A DNA stretch of 64,000 bases from Xanthomonas dyei (GTDB taxonomy: Bacteria > Pseudomonadota > Gammaproteobacteria > Xanthomonadales > Xanthomonadaceae): contig NZ_MDEE01000018.1 in NCBI RefSeq assembly GCF_002939865.1, positions 31,534-95,533 on the forward strand, written 5' to 3'. The position numbers and the translations under genes were made by a program. The stretch's first letter is position 1. Each line of letters opens with the position of its first letter. The notes below the pieces were generated by a model. It ran no database searches and was not told the DNA's origin. It saw only the letters and a list, made by a program, of their open reading frames with translations. Of the stretch, positions 8,633-17,585 are shown piece by piece.

Positions 8633-9835
8633 GTGTCCTTCTTTGCAAACGTAGAACAGGTTCCAGGCGACCCCATCCTGGGCCTGACCGAGGCCTACAA
8701 CGCCGATAGCCGCCCCAATAAGGTCAATCTGGGCGTGGGCATCTATTACGACGAAAACGGGCGCATCCCGCTGTTGCGCGCCGTGCACAAGATCGAGCAG
8801 CAGCTCGCGCAGGACGCCAAACCGCGCGGCTATCTGCCGATCGACGGCCTGGCTGCCTACGACAAGGCCACCCAGGAGCTGCTGTTCGGTGCCGAATCGG
8901 CGCTGGTGGCCTCCGGGCGCGTGGCGACCTCGCAGACCGTCGGCGGCAGCGGTGCGCTGCGCGTGGGCGCGGACCTGCTCAAGAAGCTGCTGCCCACCTC
9001 CACCATCGCCATCAGCAACCCGAGCTGGGAAAACCACCGCGCGGTGTTCGGCGCGGCCGGCTTCGAGGTGGTGGATTACACCTACTTCGACGCGATGACC
9101 CACGGTCTGAATTTCGACGGCATGCTGGCCGATCTGGCAAAACTCGCACCGGGCACAGTGGTGCTGCTGCACGCCTGCTGCCACAACCCCACTGGCGCGG
9201 ACCTGACCAAGGACCAGTGGAAGCAGGTCGCCGGCCTGCTGAAAGAGCGCAACCTGTTCCCGTTCGTGGACATCGCCTACCAGGGCTTCGACAAGGGCAT
9301 CGAGGCCGATGCCTACGCGGTGCGCCTGCTCGCTGCCGAAGGCATCGACAGCTACGTGGTGGCCAGCTCGTATTCCAAGTCGTTCTCGCTGTATGGCGAG
9401 CGCGTGGGCGCGTTGTCGGTGGTCTCGGCCACCGCGGCCGAAGCCAAGGCCGTGCAATCGCAGGTCAAGCGCATCATCCGCACCATCTATTCCAGCCCGT
9501 CCACGCACGGCGCCGCCCTGGTGGCCGGCGTGCTGACCAGCCCGGAACTGCGCGATGTATGGGAGCAGGAATTGACCGAGATGCGCGAGCGCATCCATTC
9601 CCTGCGTGCCGGCCTGGTCGAGCGGCTGGCCACGCTGGGCTCGCCGGAATTTGAGTTCATCCAGCGCCAGGCCGGCATGTTCTCGTACTCGGGCCTGACC
9701 AAGTCGCAAGTGGACCGCCTGCGCGACGAGTTCGCCATCTACGCCGTGGGCACCGGCCGCATCTGCGTGGCCGCGCTGAGCCAGCGCAATCTGGACTACG
9801 TGGCCCAGGCCGTGGCCACCGTCAGCCGGACGTAA
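8633..9835 (+). CDS. tyrB: Aromatic amino acid aminotransferase (class I, PLP)
   Basis: 400 aa. Transfers amino groups between aromatic amino acids or aspartate and 2-oxoglutarate using pyridoxal phosphate, in cytoplasmic Tyr/Phe metabolism. Family marks are VNLGVGIYYDENGRIPLL near the N-terminus, HACCHNPTGADLT, and the PLP-lysine segment SSYSKSFSLYGERVGAL. The start is a GTG at 8633 (VSFFANVEQVPGDP); the nearby ATG at 8628 is out of frame. A strong intrinsic terminator follows 50 bp after the stop. It is divergent from the TonB receptor. Confidence 0.93.
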   Translation: MSFFANVEQVPGDPILGLTEAYNADSRPNKVNLGVGIYYDENGRIPLLRAVHKIEQQLAQDAKPRGYLPIDGLAAYDKATQELLFGAESALVASGRVATSQTVGGSGALRVGADLLKKLLPTSTIAISNPSWENHRAVFGAAGFEVVDYTYFDAMTHGLNFDGMLADLAKLAPGTVVLLHACCHNPTGADLTKDQWKQVAGLLKERNLFPFVDIAYQGFDKGIEADAYAVRLLAAEGIDSYVVASSYSKSFSLYGERVGALSVVSATAAEAKAVQSQVKRIIRTIYSSPSTHGAALVAGVLTSPELRDVWEQELTEMRERIHSLRAGLVERLATLGSPEFEFIQRQAGMFSYSGLTKSQVDRLRDEFAIYAVGTGRICVAALSQRNLDYVAQAVATVSRT

Positions 9836-9885
9836 GCGGCCAACGATGCGGTTGACCGCATCGGTCGACCCGCACAAACCAAGCA

Positions 9886-9915
9886 CCGGGAGCGCACACG
9901 CCTCCCGGTTTTTTT
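9886..9915 (+). terminator. Intrinsic terminator of tyrB
   Basis: Stem ccgggag/ctcccgg (7 bp, GC-rich) with a nine-base loop, followed directly by seven T residues. Confidence 0.9.
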
Positions 9916-9937
9916 ATGCCCGCAGACGCCGCTGCCT

Positions 9938-9978
9938 TCCCCCGCCTGCGGGGGAAGGTGCCCGAAGGGCGGATGGGG
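9938..9978. repeat. Xanthomonas-type intergenic repeat
   Basis: Short element with the stem-forming pair ccttcccccgc/gcgggggaagg followed by gtgcccgaagggcggatgg. The same kind of element recurs at 59988-60115 (ggtggcccgaagggccggatg), so it belongs to a dispersed family. Confidence 0.6.
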
Positions 9979-10118
9979 GCCAGCACGCCCATCCAACACC
10001 GGCCTTCACTTCGCACATATTCGATCAACCACGCTACAGAACGCGCAGCAAGTGATCGAAATCTAACGGCGCAATGGCGACAATGGCGGCCCACTTCCTG
10101 CACAGGCTGCCCGCCCCC

Positions 10119-11135
10119 ATGTCGCGCCCCTCGCTGACCCGCTTCCTGATCGAAGAACAACACGCCGGCCGTATCGATGCGGAATTGCGCCAGCTGATCA
10201 CCATCGTCTCGCGCGCCTGCAAGCGCATTTCCATCGCCGTGAGCAAGGGCGCGCTGGGCGGCGTGCTCGGCGATGCCGGCACCGGCAACGTGCAGGGCGA
10301 GGCGCAGAAAAAGCTCGACGTGCTGAGCAACGACATCCTGCTCGAAGCCAATGCCTGGGGCGGCCATCTGGCCGCGTGCGCCTCCGAAGAAATGGACCAC
10401 AGCCAGCCGGTGCCCGACCAATATCCCAGCGGCGATTTCCTGCTGCTGTTCGATCCGCTCGATGGCAGCTCCAACATCGACGTCAACGTCTCGGTGGGCA
10501 CCATCTTCTCGGTGTTGCGCGCGCCCAAGGGCACCGAAAAGCCCGGCGACGAACACTTCCTGCAGCCGGGCACCCAGCAGGTTGCCGCCGGCTACTGTAT
10601 CTACGGCCCCAGCACCATGCTGGTACTCACGCTCGGCCACGGCACCCACGCCTTCACCCTGGAGCGCGAAGAAGGCAGCTTCCTGCTGACCCAGGCCGAT
10701 ATGCGCGTGCCCGAAGACACCGCCGAATACGCCATCAACATGTCCAACCAGCGCCACTGGGAGCCGGCGATGCAGGCTTATGTGGGCGATTTGCTGGCCG
10801 GTAAGGACGGCACGCGCGGCAAGGACTTCAACATGCGCTGGATCGCCAGCATGGTCGCCGACGTGCACCGCATCCTTACCCGCGGCGGCATCTTCATCTA
10901 CCCCTGGGACAAGAAGGACGCGTCCAAGCCCGGCAAGCTGCGCCTGATGTACGAAGCCAACCCGATGAGCATGCTGGTGGAACAAGCCGGCGGTGCGGCC
11001 ACCACCGGGCGCGAACGCATCCTGGACATCCAGCCCACGCAACTGCATCAGCGCGTGCCGGTGTTCCTGGGCTCGAAGAATGAAGTGGCGCAGGCCACGC
11101 GGTATCACCTGGATGCGGATCAGGTGCAGGGCTGA
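10119..11135 (+). CDS. fbp: Fructose-1,6-bisphosphatase class I
   Basis: 338 aa, the usual length. Hydrolyses fructose 1,6-bisphosphate to fructose 6-phosphate in gluconeogenesis, with Mg. The metal-binding signature [20 protein letters not shown] is complete, as is the later [21 protein letters not shown] active-site segment. The start at [14 protein letters not shown] (10119) matches the family N-terminus; an ATG at 10074 is possible but adds an unlikely leader. Monocistronic between two hairpins. Confidence 0.95.
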   Translation: MSRPSLTRFLIEEQHAGRIDAELRQLITIVSRACKRISIAVSKGALGGVLGDAGTGNVQGEAQKKLDVLSNDILLEANAWGGHLAACASEEMDHSQPVPDQYPSGDFLLLFDPLDGSSNIDVNVSVGTIFSVLRAPKGTEKPGDEHFLQPGTQQVAAGYCIYGPSTMLVLTLGHGTHAFTLEREEGSFLLTQADMRVPEDTAEYAINMSNQRHWEPAMQAYVGDLLAGKDGTRGKDFNMRWIASMVADVHRILTRGGIFIYPWDKKDASKPGKLRLMYEANPMSMLVEQAGGAATTGRERILDIQPTQLHQRVPVFLGSKNEVAQATRYHLDADQVQG

Positions 11136-11173
11136 CGTTCCGGCCCAGGCCACACGCAACACTGATCCATGCA

Positions 11174-11198
11174 AGACACCCGCCTCGTGCGGGTGTCT
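11174..11198 (+). terminator. Hairpin after fbp
   Basis: Perfect 10-bp stem agacacccgc/gcgggtgtct with a five-base loop, 38 bp past the stop. Only a short T-rich tail (gcgttta) follows, so efficiency is uncertain. Confidence 0.65.
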
Positions 11199-11393
11199 GC
11201 GTTTATGCCAACGGCAGATTGCGCAGCACATGATGAAACCGCGGATTTGCCGCTCTCACGGTGGGCCTGCTGGCGTTTGCCCAGACCCTCGGCGTCACCG
11301 GATATCAGTGACGTTGCCCCTCAATACACGTCGGGGAGGTCGCGCAGTTCTGGTGGTTCGGTCGGGGAGCTTCCTGCGATTTCAAAGGTGTCG

Positions 11394-12032
11394 CTAAGCA
11401 CGTCCGGTCTCCAGCTGACCGGCATCTTTGAGTAGCGCAAGCGCCCACTCCACACGGTCCGATGCGGTAGCGATCAGGCTGTCCGGGTGCTCGCCGAGCA
11501 GCGCGCGCAGTTGATGCGGGGCAAAGACCAGATCGACGAAGTGGCTTGCCAACGCAGACGGATTGGCAGGTTGATCCGGGCCGTCGAGGATCGCCAGATG
11601 CACGCGCCGCACCCCACCCTCCCAGCCAATCCGGTTGACGTCAGCGGCAAGCGCTGGCGCCCGAATGGAGGTGCCGACGACCAAACGCATCATGGCCACC
11701 GTCTGGGGGTGTAACGCATGCGCAAGCATCCCCTGGCCTGCGTGTCTCAGGCGCCCCTCCAGACCCATGGGCACACCGGCTGCGGCGGGCAGTGGCTGGG
11801 TGTCGACATCGCGACGGATGACCGCTTCAAAAATGGCGTCTTTATTGGCGTAGCGCGCGTAAAAGCTTGCCTTGCCCGCGCCTGCCAGTCGCGCGATGTC
11901 CTCACACGAGGTGTCCTCGAAGCCGCGCTCCAGGAACAGTGTCAGTGCCGCATCGAGTAAGCGCCGCTGGACATCGCCGGCCTTATCGAGCGGCGGCCGT
12001 CCGCCTTTTGATTTTTGCTTGACCGCGTTCAT
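11394..12032 (-). CDS. TetR/AcrR family regulator
   Basis: 212 aa. Ligand-responsive repressor. The N-terminal helix-turn-helix reads LDAALTLFLERGFEDTSCED then GAGKASFYARYANKDAIFEAV, typical TetR; the C-terminal two thirds form the ligand/dimer domain. An upstream ATG at 12068 would place the coding region over a perfect palindrome at 12067-12088, so the ATG at 12032 (MNAVKQKSKGGRPPLD) is preferred. It is divergent from the reductase/epoxide hydrolase pair, which it probably represses; the inducer is unknown. Confidence 0.88.
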   Translation of the reverse strand: MNAVKQKSKGGRPPLDKAGDVQRRLLDAALTLFLERGFEDTSCEDIARLAGAGKASFYARYANKDAIFEAVIRRDVDTQPLPAAAGVPMGLEGRLRHAGQGMLAHALHPQTVAMMRLVVGTSIRAPALAADVNRIGWEGGVRRVHLAILDGPDQPANPSALASHFVDLVFAPHQLRALLGEHPDSLIATASDRVEWALALLKDAGQLETGRA

Positions 12033-12066
12033 GGACGAAAAGTTACACGTCGCTTGCATTCCCATC

Positions 12067-12088
12067 AACTGAACGCTATCGTTCAGTT
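12067..12088. promoter_or_regulatory. Palindromic operator candidate for the divergent TetR regulator
   Basis: Nine-base arms aactgaacg and cgttcagtt flank a four-base centre (ctat). It lies between the regulator start and the NmrA-like gene, the expected place for TetR autoregulation and control of the divergent pair. Confidence 0.6.
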
Positions 12089-12208
12089 ATTCGCTGCATG
12101 GTCTGCCAAACAGGCGAATGGCGCAGGTGCTGCGTGACAGAAAGCCTTCTGCTTCTGTCGCAGTTTTCGTTGCCGTTGTTGGCGCAAAAAGACCCAAGCG
12201 AGAGGCAA

Positions 12209-13126
12209 ATGGTGAAGACAGAGGTGACATCCCAAATCGTTGTTGCAGGCGCCACCGGCGACCTTGGTTGCCGCATCGCTTTTGCCCTGAAAGAACAGGG
12301 GGCCACTGTGGTTGCGCTTGTTCGGCAAGGTGCCGGGAAGGACCGTGTTGCGGCGTTGCAAGACAGGAACATCAAGGTTCAATACGTCGAGATAGACGAC
12401 GCCAGCGCGTTACGAGAAGCGCTCGAGAATGCGGCGTGCGTTGTTTCTGCGCTCAACGGTCTGGAAGACGTCATGCTGGGTCAACAGGGAAAGCTGTTGC
12501 ATGCAGCGGTCAGCGCAGGCGTCCCTCGCTTCATCCCGTCTGATTTCTCACTGGACTATACGAAGACACGGCCGGGCGATAATCGAAACCTGGATTTGCG
12601 GCGCCGGTTCAGAGACCAACTGGATGCCACACCGATCGCGGCCACCTCGGTGCTGTGCGGCGGTTTTCTGGAACTGCTTGAGGGCAGTGCGCGCCTCGTG
12701 GTACCGGGCCGTCGTGTCATGCATTTTGGCGACGCACACCAGCAGCTGGATTTCACCGCCAAAGATGACGTCGCCAGTTACACCGCGGCGGCCGCACTGG
12801 ATTCCACTGCACCACGCGACCTGCGCATTGCCGGCAACAGCATTTCGCCGAACGACATCGCGCAACTGCTCACCCAACTCACCGGCGAGCGCTATCGCAC
12901 GCTCAGACCCGGCGGGCTCGGGACGATGTCGGCAATCATTGGTGCGGTGCGTGCGCTCACGCCCGCCAGCGATGCTCCTTTCCCTCCCTGGCAGGGCATG
13001 CAGTATCTACGCGACATGATGAGCGGACGCGGCAAATTGGTCCCGTTGGATAACGATCGCTACGGTGCGCGCTCCTGGCAAACAGCCCGCCAGACACTGG
13101 CCAAAACGTATGTACGGGAGTCGTGA
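12209..13126 (+). CDS. NmrA-like NAD(P)-binding reductase
   Basis: 305 aa. Atypical short-chain dehydrogenase related to aromatic alcohol/isoflavone reductases and NmrA. The dinucleotide motif GATGDLGCRIAF is at the N-terminus (VVAGATGDLG), followed by VPRFIPSDFSLDYTKTRPG, which matches the family's middle region. The ATG at 12209 has GAGAGG upstream. One base separates its stop from the epoxide hydrolase start, so the two form an operon facing the TetR gene. Substrate unknown; the operon suggests oxidation or detoxification of an aromatic or epoxide compound. Confidence 0.85.
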   Translation: MVKTEVTSQIVVAGATGDLGCRIAFALKEQGATVVALVRQGAGKDRVAALQDRNIKVQYVEIDDASALREALENAACVVSALNGLEDVMLGQQGKLLHAAVSAGVPRFIPSDFSLDYTKTRPGDNRNLDLRRRFRDQLDATPIAATSVLCGGFLELLEGSARLVVPGRRVMHFGDAHQQLDFTAKDDVASYTAAAALDSTAPRDLRIAGNSISPNDIAQLLTQLTGERYRTLRPGGLGTMSAIIGAVRALTPASDAPFPPWQGMQYLRDMMSGRGKLVPLDNDRYGARSWQTARQTLAKTYVRES

Positions 13127-13127
13127 G

Positions 13128-14282
13128 ATGAGCGATGTCATTGCACCGTTTCACATCCAGGTTGCCCAATCACAGCTGGATGACCTCACACAGCGCCTTG
13201 AGCAAACGCGTTGGCCAAGCAGGGAAACAGTCGAGGACCACAGCCAAGGCCCACAGAGCGAGCCCATCCGGCGCCTGGTGGAGCGCTGGCAGTCCGGCTA
13301 CGACTGGCGTGCGACAGAGCGGTTATTGAACGGCTGGAACAGCAGCCGCACGACGATTGATGGGCTGGAGATCCAGTTCCTGCATGTGCGCTCGCCGGAG
13401 CCAAACGCGCTTCCTTTGCTCCTGACGCACGGGTGGCCAGGATCGGTGCTCGAATTCCGCGAGGTCATCGGCCCGTTGAGTGACCCGGTCGCCCATGGCG
13501 GGCAGGCGTCGGACGCCTTTCATCTCATCATCCCATCCTTGCCGGGTTTTGGTTTCTCCGCAAAGCCAACGACCCGTGGTTGGGGAGTCGGTCGCACGGC
13601 TGCGGCATGGGTCGAGCTGATGCGCCGTTTGGGTTATGGCGAGCGGTGGGCCGCACAGGGCGGCGATTGGGGCAGTGCGATCACCACAGCGCTTGGATTC
13701 ATGCAGCCACCCGGCCTGGTGGGTATCCATCTGAACATGCTGATGTTCGCGCCTAGCGAGGAGGAGATCGCACACGCCACACCGGCTGAGCAGAAGATGC
13801 TCGACGACGCCAAACGCTACTACACCGAATTTTCCGGCTACATGACGCTGCAAAGCACCCGACCGCAGTCGGTAGGCTTCAGCTTGGCGGACTCTCCGGT
13901 GGGCCTGGCTGCATGGATCTATGCACTCTTCCAGGACGTCTCCCAAAGCGACGGCGAACCGGAGAACGTGTTCGCCTTGGACCACCTCATCGATGACATC
14001 ATGCTGTATTGGCTCCCCAACGCAGGACCCAGCTCTGCACGTCTGTATTGGGAAGCCGCGCATGAAGCCAGGACGCAGATGCCTTCGCATCCAATGCCAA
14101 CGCCGACTGGCATCAGCATGTTTGCGGGCGAGCAGGTGCGCGTTTCCCGGCGCTGGGCAGAGCGACGCTTTGCGGATCTACGCTTTTTCGGAGAAGCGGA
14201 GCGTGGCGGACATTTTGCTGCGATGGAGAACCCACTGGCCTTTATCGATCATCTGCAAACAACCTTTCGGTCTCTTCGGTAA
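13128..14282 (+). CDS. Epoxide hydrolase (alpha/beta hydrolase with EHN domain)
   Basis: 384 aa. Opens epoxides to diols. The N-terminal EHN region has FHIQVAQSQLDDLTQRL and TRWPS; HGWPGS forms the oxyanion part; GGDWGSAITT carries the nucleophilic Asp, and the catalytic His is in ERGGHFAAMENP near the C-terminus. Length matches microsomal-type bacterial epoxide hydrolases. The start follows the NmrA-like stop by one base with the preceding GAG as part of a ribosome site. It is the second gene of a TetR-controlled pair. Confidence 0.92.
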   Translation: MSDVIAPFHIQVAQSQLDDLTQRLEQTRWPSRETVEDHSQGPQSEPIRRLVERWQSGYDWRATERLLNGWNSSRTTIDGLEIQFLHVRSPEPNALPLLLTHGWPGSVLEFREVIGPLSDPVAHGGQASDAFHLIIPSLPGFGFSAKPTTRGWGVGRTAAAWVELMRRLGYGERWAAQGGDWGSAITTALGFMQPPGLVGIHLNMLMFAPSEEEIAHATPAEQKMLDDAKRYYTEFSGYMTLQSTRPQSVGFSLADSPVGLAAWIYALFQDVSQSDGEPENVFALDHLIDDIMLYWLPNAGPSSARLYWEAAHEARTQMPSHPMPTPTGISMFAGEQVRVSRRWAERRFADLRFFGEAERGGHFAAMENPLAFIDHLQTTFRSLR

Positions 14283-14768
14283 CGGCTACCGAGTCTCACA
14301 TGCCCGCAACGCCTTGGTACCCCCGCCATGCTGACGGTGCCGGTGTATCCGCTTTGCATTGAGCGAGCGTTATCGCGGCCAGGGAAGGCCAGCAATGCAC
14401 CCAACGTCTCACTTCCAACCTGCTGCGTATCAACGACCCACGACGTGATTGCGCACGATGCGATTTCTGCGGTTTTTTTAGTGGTCTTGGCTGCCGCCAG
14501 GCGGCATTGCCCGTAGGCCGGCGCCAAGAGCTGACGCCCCCCCCCATAGATTCGATGTCTCGTCGTTGTGGGGGTTGGTCACAAGCTCCTGAGAATACCC
14601 TGGCACGCTCCCAACACCATGGGGTACGCGGCGGACATGACGGCGCTGCAGGTGAAGCTGCCAGGCGCGGTGCCTGCGCTGCCCCCTTGACCGCCAACGC
14701 CCACAGCGGCCAGTCTCGTGGGCTGGCACGGCGGGGGTCGTGTCGCGCGCCTTCAATGGAGAACCGCC
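14283..14768. other. Gene-free stretch before the TldD cluster
   Basis: About 490 bases. A T7 run near 14472-14478 lies beyond the epoxide hydrolase but without a convincing stem, and a run of nine C residues is at 14537-14545. The last 20 bases supply GGAG for the GTG start of the TldD homologue. I see no further gene. Confidence 0.5.
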
Positions 14769-16397
14769 GTGGACCGTCGTACCTTCCTCACCCTGTCTAG
14801 CATCGGGGCCGCCGGGCTGCTGCTGCCGCATACGCGCCTGATCGCTGCCGAACAATTGCTCAGCCCGGTGGATGCGGCGCGCAACCGCCGCTTGTCCGAT
14901 ACCGCATTGACCACCGCCAAGGCCGCCGGTGCCAGCTATTGCGATGTGCGCGTGGGCCGGTATCTGCGCCAGTTCGTGATCACGCGCGAGGCGCAGGTGG
15001 AGAACGTGGTCAACGCCGAATCCAGTGGCGTTGGCGTGCGCGTGCTGGCTGATGGCGCCTGGGGGTTTGCCGCGACCAACACACTGACCAGCGATGGTGT
15101 GGCCGCCGCCACGCGGCAAGCGGTGGCGATTGCCAAGGCCAATGCGCGGCTGGGCGGCACGCCGGTGCAGCTGGCGCCGGTGACGCCGGCCGGGCAGGTC
15201 AGTTGGAAGACGCCGATCAAGAAAAACGCGATGGAAGTGCCGCTGCAAGATAAGGTCGCGCTGCTGATGGACGTCAATGCGGCTGCGCTCAACGCCGGTG
15301 CCACCTTCGTGGCCTCGCGCATGTTCGCGATCAACGAGCAGAAGTATTTCGCCAGCAGCGATGGCTCTTATATCGATCAGGACGTGCACCGGCTGTGGCT
15401 GCCCTTCACCGTGACCGCCGTGGACAAGGCCAGCGGCAAATTCCGTACCCGCGACGGGCTGTCTTCGCCGATGGGCATGGGGTATGAGTATCTGGACGGC
15501 GATGCGCGCGAGAAGCACGCACTGCCTGGCGGACTGGTCGGTTATGGGAAAAGCTACGATGCGCGCGAAGACGCCATTGCCGCCGCAAAGCAGGCGCGCG
15601 CCAAGCTCACCGCGCCCTCGGTGAAGGCCGGCAAGTACGATCTGGTGATTGACCCGAGCAATCTGTTTCTCACCATCCACGAGTCGGTGGGCCACCCGCT
15701 CGAGCTCGATCGTGTGCTGGGCTATGAGGCCAATTACGCCGGCACCAGTTTCGCCACGCTGGACAAGCGCGATGCGAAGTTCCGTTGGGGCAGCGACGCG
15801 GTGACCTTTGTCGCCGACAAGACGCAGCCAGGCAGCCTGGGTGCAGTGGGCTACGACGATGAGGGCGTCAAGACCAAGCAGTGGGACCTGGTGAAGGACG
15901 GCATCCTGGTCGATTACCAATGCACGCGCGATCAGGCGCATCTGCTCGGCAAGACCGCTTCCGACGGCTGCAGCTACGCCGATTCGTGGTCCAACGTGCA
16001 GTTCCAGCGCATGCCCAACGTGTCGCTGGCCGCAGGCAAGACGCCACTGGCAGTGGCGGACATGATCAAGAACGTCGAGCGCGGGCTCTACATCCATGGC
16101 CGCGGCTCATACTCGATCGATCAGCAGCGCTACAACGCGCAATTCGGTGGGCAGCTGTTCTACGAGATCGAAAACGGCCAGGTCACGCGGCTGGTGGAAG
16201 ACGGCGCCTACCAAATCCGTACACCCGAATTCTGGAACGCCTGCAGCGCGGTCTGCGACGCGCGCGACTTCCGCCTAGGCGGCTCGTTCTTCGATGGCAA
16301 GGGGCAACCGAGCCAGGTGTCGGCGGTGTCGCATGGTTCGGCCACCGCACGCTTCGATGGCATCAACGTGATCAATACCGCGCGTTCGTTGGGCTGA
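14769..16397 (+). CDS. TldD-like metalloprotease homologue 1, Tat-signal bearing
   Basis: 542 aa. TldD proteins form a heterodimer with TldE/PmbA and act as zinc peptidases on unfolded peptides. The HExxxH zinc motif is HESVGHPLELDR (His about 304, Glu 305, His 309). The N-terminus VDRRTFLTLSSIGAAGLLL is a twin-arginine signal with RRTFL, ending about residue 28 (LIAAEQ), so the mature enzyme is probably periplasmic, unlike E. coli TldD. The C-terminal segment GGSFFDGKGQPSQ lacks the Cys expected near this position as third zinc ligand. Start GTG with GGAG seven bases upstream. Paralogue of the 17586 gene over its whole length. Confidence 0.88.
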   Translation: MDRRTFLTLSSIGAAGLLLPHTRLIAAEQLLSPVDAARNRRLSDTALTTAKAAGASYCDVRVGRYLRQFVITREAQVENVVNAESSGVGVRVLADGAWGFAATNTLTSDGVAAATRQAVAIAKANARLGGTPVQLAPVTPAGQVSWKTPIKKNAMEVPLQDKVALLMDVNAAALNAGATFVASRMFAINEQKYFASSDGSYIDQDVHRLWLPFTVTAVDKASGKFRTRDGLSSPMGMGYEYLDGDAREKHALPGGLVGYGKSYDAREDAIAAAKQARAKLTAPSVKAGKYDLVIDPSNLFLTIHESVGHPLELDRVLGYEANYAGTSFATLDKRDAKFRWGSDAVTFVADKTQPGSLGAVGYDDEGVKTKQWDLVKDGILVDYQCTRDQAHLLGKTASDGCSYADSWSNVQFQRMPNVSLAAGKTPLAVADMIKNVERGLYIHGRGSYSIDQQRYNAQFGGQLFYEIENGQVTRLVEDGAYQIRTPEFWNACSAVCDARDFRLGGSFFDGKGQPSQVSAVSHGSATARFDGINVINTARSLG

Positions 16398-16537
16398 ACG
16401 TGTGGGACTGAAAGCAGTTGACGGCACGGATTTTTTGTTGGGCTTGGTGTGCCGCCCTCAGATCTTACGAAACACGGCGTGCCTCCATCGCTCGATGGTT
16501 CCGTTGGGCACCCAAACCGACACAGTTCGTCGAGGGC

Positions 16538-16840
16538 GCGGTGCCCTCACCGCACGCGGGACACGCTGTAAATCCATCCTTGGACGCTCCGTGGTGGCAT
16601 CCATGCCGCCATAGGGTCCCGCAAGCGGTAAGAACACCGCACCAGCACGGTGGTCGGTCGCTTGTTGAAAACCCAACACACCGACCCTCTTCACTGGTCC
16701 TTGCCCGTCTACCGTCGCGGGACCTTTGGCGGCATGGATGCCGCCAAAGAGCTTACATGGGCGTACTTGCAGCGTGTCCCGCGATGGTAGGCGGGCAAGG
16801 ACCATGCAGCGAAACCGCAGCCGTAGCAGTGCGCGACTGA
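16538..16840. repeat. Structured 300-bp repeat, copy 1
   Basis: Direct repeat of 16932-17233. It begins gcggtgccctcacc and ends near gcagtgcgcgactg. Inside is an inverted repeat 16699-16800 (ccttgcccgtctaccgtcgc against the complement of gcgatggtaggcgggcaagg), and within that a near-perfect palindrome 16725-16748 (tttggcggcat/atgccgccaaa). The left part repeats the right arm in inverse orientation (cgcgggacacgctg). Confidence 0.85.
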
Positions 16841-16931
16841 GACATTCACTGTGGTCACTAGGCTCAGAAGCACAGAGACGTCGAGACATACCGCATCTTG
16901 GATGCCGTCAAATGCCTGGTGCGTCGGGGAT

Positions 16932-17233
16932 GCGGTGCCCTCACCGCTCGCGGGACACGCTGTAAATCCGTCCATGGACGCTCCGTAGCGGCATCCATGC
17001 CGCCACAGGGTCCCGCAAGCGGTAAGGACACCGCACCGGCACGTTGATCGATCGCTTGTTGAAAACCAACACACCGACCCTCTTCACTGGTCCTTGCCCG
17101 CCTACCGTCGCGGGACCTTTGGCGGCATGGATGCCGCCAAAGAGCTTACATGGACGTACTTGCAGCGTGTCCCGCGATGGTAGGCGGGCAAGGGCCCTGC
17201 AGCCAAAGCGCAGCCCTATCACTGCGCGACTGG
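16932..17233. repeat. Structured 300-bp repeat, copy 2
   Basis: Second copy, offset about 394 bases from the first, with few substitutions and a one-base deletion in the gaaaa-ccaacaca region. Its inner inverted repeat spans 17092-17193 and its palindrome 17118-17141. Confidence 0.85.
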
Positions 17234-17585
17234 AATACCCACTGCGTGTTCAAGCTGTTTGGAACATGTAAGACAACTACTGCGCACAACGCTGCGATCT
17301 TCACGGAAGGCGCGATCGTCAACAGGACAAACGCGTGCGGCATCGATCAACCGCGTGTCGCGGCGATGATGTAGCACGCATGTGCAGCCAGTCGTGTTCG
17401 CCACGTTTCAAGACAGATCCGCCGCGTCACTGACGTCATGTGGGACATCGCTTACCCACACCCCCCTGCCGAAAGTCATTTGACGCCGCATTCTTCGCCC
17501 GGCAAGAATCGGAGATACCGCGTGCAGAGCCGTCTGCGCGTCACCACACCACCTGCGCGCCGCGCGGGACTATTGGGGAGTTGCC

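Larger units (their letters stand above)
16398..17585. other. Intergenic region between the two tldD homologues
   Basis: Nearly 1.2 kb without a credible gene; the small frames in it are in repeats. It holds two long direct copies of a structured element (listed separately), joined by about 90 bases, then about 350 bases in which I recognise nothing except the GGGAG ribosome site just before 17586. Confidence 0.7.

Noticed and set aside
8618..9886. 422-codon minus frame
   Set aside because: Shadow of tyrB, whose PLP and substrate motifs are plain on the plus strand.
9822..11231. 469-codon minus frame
   Set aside because: Shadow of fbp; metal-binding signature is on the plus strand.
14520..14550. 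Run of nine C residues as a phase-variation tract
   Set aside because: It lies in a non-coding region 220 bases from the nearest start, with no reading frame affected; noted only as a feature.
14478..16097. 539-codon minus frame
   Set aside because: Shadow of the first tldD-like gene; also no ribosome site or domain.
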